The notes beneath the pieces are model-generated. The model was not told the origin of the DNA. It worked only from the letters and a program-made list of their open reading frames with translations, and made no database searches. The translations under genes were made by a program, and so were the position numbers. A DNA stretch of 64,000 nt from Chionis minor (Eukaryota; Chordata; Aves; Charadriiformes; Chionididae), in NCBI GenBank assembly GCA_013398295.1, contig VZSF01001309.1, positions 109,433 through 173,432 on the forward strand, read 5' to 3'. Below are positions 62,923 through 64,000 of the stretch, piece after piece. The first letter of the stretch is position 1, and the number at the start of each line of letters is the position of its first letter.

Positions 62923-64000
62923 AAGGGCAGTGTACCTTTTTCCCGAAGTAAATCAGGTGACATCTGATTTTCTCATTTCTGCTTACTTAGATTGAACTGA
63001 GTGAACTGGATTCCTGGATCCTGAAGTTCACGGTCCCTCTGCTGAGGGGAGAACAAGCCGCTAAAAAACCTAAAGACCTTAGGCTGTAGGACAGGTCAGT
63101 GAAGCCTCAAATCAAGCAAAAAGTAGGGGTGGGGGATGATAGTCACATTGGAGTGGATGTTACAAAGTGGGCTAACAGATCGCTTAATGAATTTGATGCA
63201 GTGTAGGTCTCTCCTCTTCCCTATTTGGGAATGCTTGCAATAGCAATTGAGATGATTTTCCACAGTTCTGATTCGCAATTCTTGTGGATCAAATCATGTG
63301 CATTAGATACATCTTGCTGGGTTCCAGTTTCAGGAGTTTTGTTTGGTTCTGAATTTGGTAGCCATGGTTACCATCAGTCAAAAGTAATCTCCACTTTTGA
63401 AAAAAAAAAAAAATGACCTTAATGTCTCTTTGTGAAAGTCAGAAAGCACAAAGACATTTCCAAGTATCTGTATTTGTTAAATTCCAAATTGCCTTTCTAA
63501 AAATACGGTTATGAACTCCTTGGGAATTAGAAAGAAGAAATCTATTTCAGAAAGCACATTTTAAAGCAATTTTATGCTGAAATGAGTCCTAAAATTCTGG
63601 CCTTTTGTTCTTTGTCATGGAGGCATAAGGAAAGAGAAGGCAGTGATCATGCTTAGGTTACAGCTATCAGAATAAAGAACATTTTCTGATCTTCCTTCTA
63701 CTTGAGCTTTTATTGACTTTAATGGAACTCAACGTCTTTCTTCAGTTGCAAATTCAAGGGCCAAACTCTGTTCCATTAATACCATTGTAATCTGTGGAGC
63801 TAGTTAACAGAGAATCTGTTTAAAACTGTTCTAGCTCTAATCGCAGCTTCAGATATGGTTTATAGGTTTTTAATAGTTTAATTCTTGCTTGCCTCCAAGT
63901 TCGGAAATTATTAAATAGCCTAAGAACATGAAAGAACAAGAAACAAAATCAATGTTAGTGGTATAATGTCTTTCCTTTATTACAAAAAAAAAAAAAAAAA
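62923..64000 (+). other. Possible 3' UTR and downstream flank
   Basis: No further coding signal. An A14 run occurs at 63400-63413 and an A17 run at 63984-64000 closes the window. If 62750-62922 is the last exon, the region up to about 63.7 kb would be its 3' UTR. Confidence 0.3.
63671..63676 (+). promoter_or_regulatory. AATAAA polyadenylation signal (candidate)
   Basis: This is the first canonical AATAAA after the candidate stop at 62922. A T-rich stretch follows within about 40 bp, which is acceptable for a downstream element. AATAAA is common in AT-rich DNA, so this is only supportive. Confidence 0.25.

Noticed and set aside
1..64000. Endogenous retrovirus, DNA transposon, tRNA, snRNA or CRISPR content
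   Set aside because: I found no LTR pair, retroviral motif, transposase frame, cloverleaf or regularly spaced repeat array. The only array (60.57 kb) has under three units and is palindromic.

Overview
The window looks like bird nuclear DNA, AT-rich and mostly non-coding. The main evidence is four or five CR1 LINE 3' ends carrying the avian CR1 hallmarks: the ATTCTATG-type terminal repeat, the conserved 'GGTTGGAAGGGAC' block and the C-terminal part of the CR1 reverse-transcriptase ORF. There is no operon structure, ribosome binding site, tRNA, rRNA or CRISPR. I recognise no gene by name.

Most open frames here are short chance frames or lie inside CR1 copies. Reading for splice signals instead gives a plausible 3' part of one large plus-strand gene. 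It has an exon at 110-213, an exon at 26142-26239 and a possible terminal exon at 62750-62922. Each internal exon has a pyrimidine-rich acceptor, a good donor and exactly one open frame. The codon phases fit at both junctions (2+1 nt, then 1+2 nt). The product would be a helical C-terminus of unknown family. On this reading most of the window is two introns of about 26 kb and 36.5 kb. A rival terminal exon sits at 36967-37073.

Layout. 1-13.2 kb: exon 1, then intron with a GC-rich patch near 8.2-9.0 kb and small repeats. 13.2-13.8 kb: composite CR1 on the minus strand. 17.7-18.5 kb: CpG-rich block followed by a weak exon candidate. 22.9-23.3 kb: plus-strand CR1 that shares an unusual 39-bp 3' tail with the 13.3-kb copy. 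26.1 kb: exon 2. 27.4-27.8 kb: an older CR1 type, minus strand. 37.7-38.6 kb: the longest CR1, very GC-rich and frameshifted. 38.6-60.5 kb: unique sequence with a perfect hairpin (40.9 kb), a 190-codon minus-strand frame (41.3-41.9 kb), a cluster of TAATTA homeodomain-type cores (50.1 kb), a purine tract (51.6 kb) and a MIR-like SINE relic (58.6 kb). 60.57-60.67 kb: a small tandem array of palindromic 38/39-bp units. 62.75-64 kb: the possible terminal exon and 3' UTR.

Nothing here demonstrates a new multi-gene system. The best leads are the unrecognised split gene, the CR1 pair with a shared transduced-looking tail, and the palindromic array.
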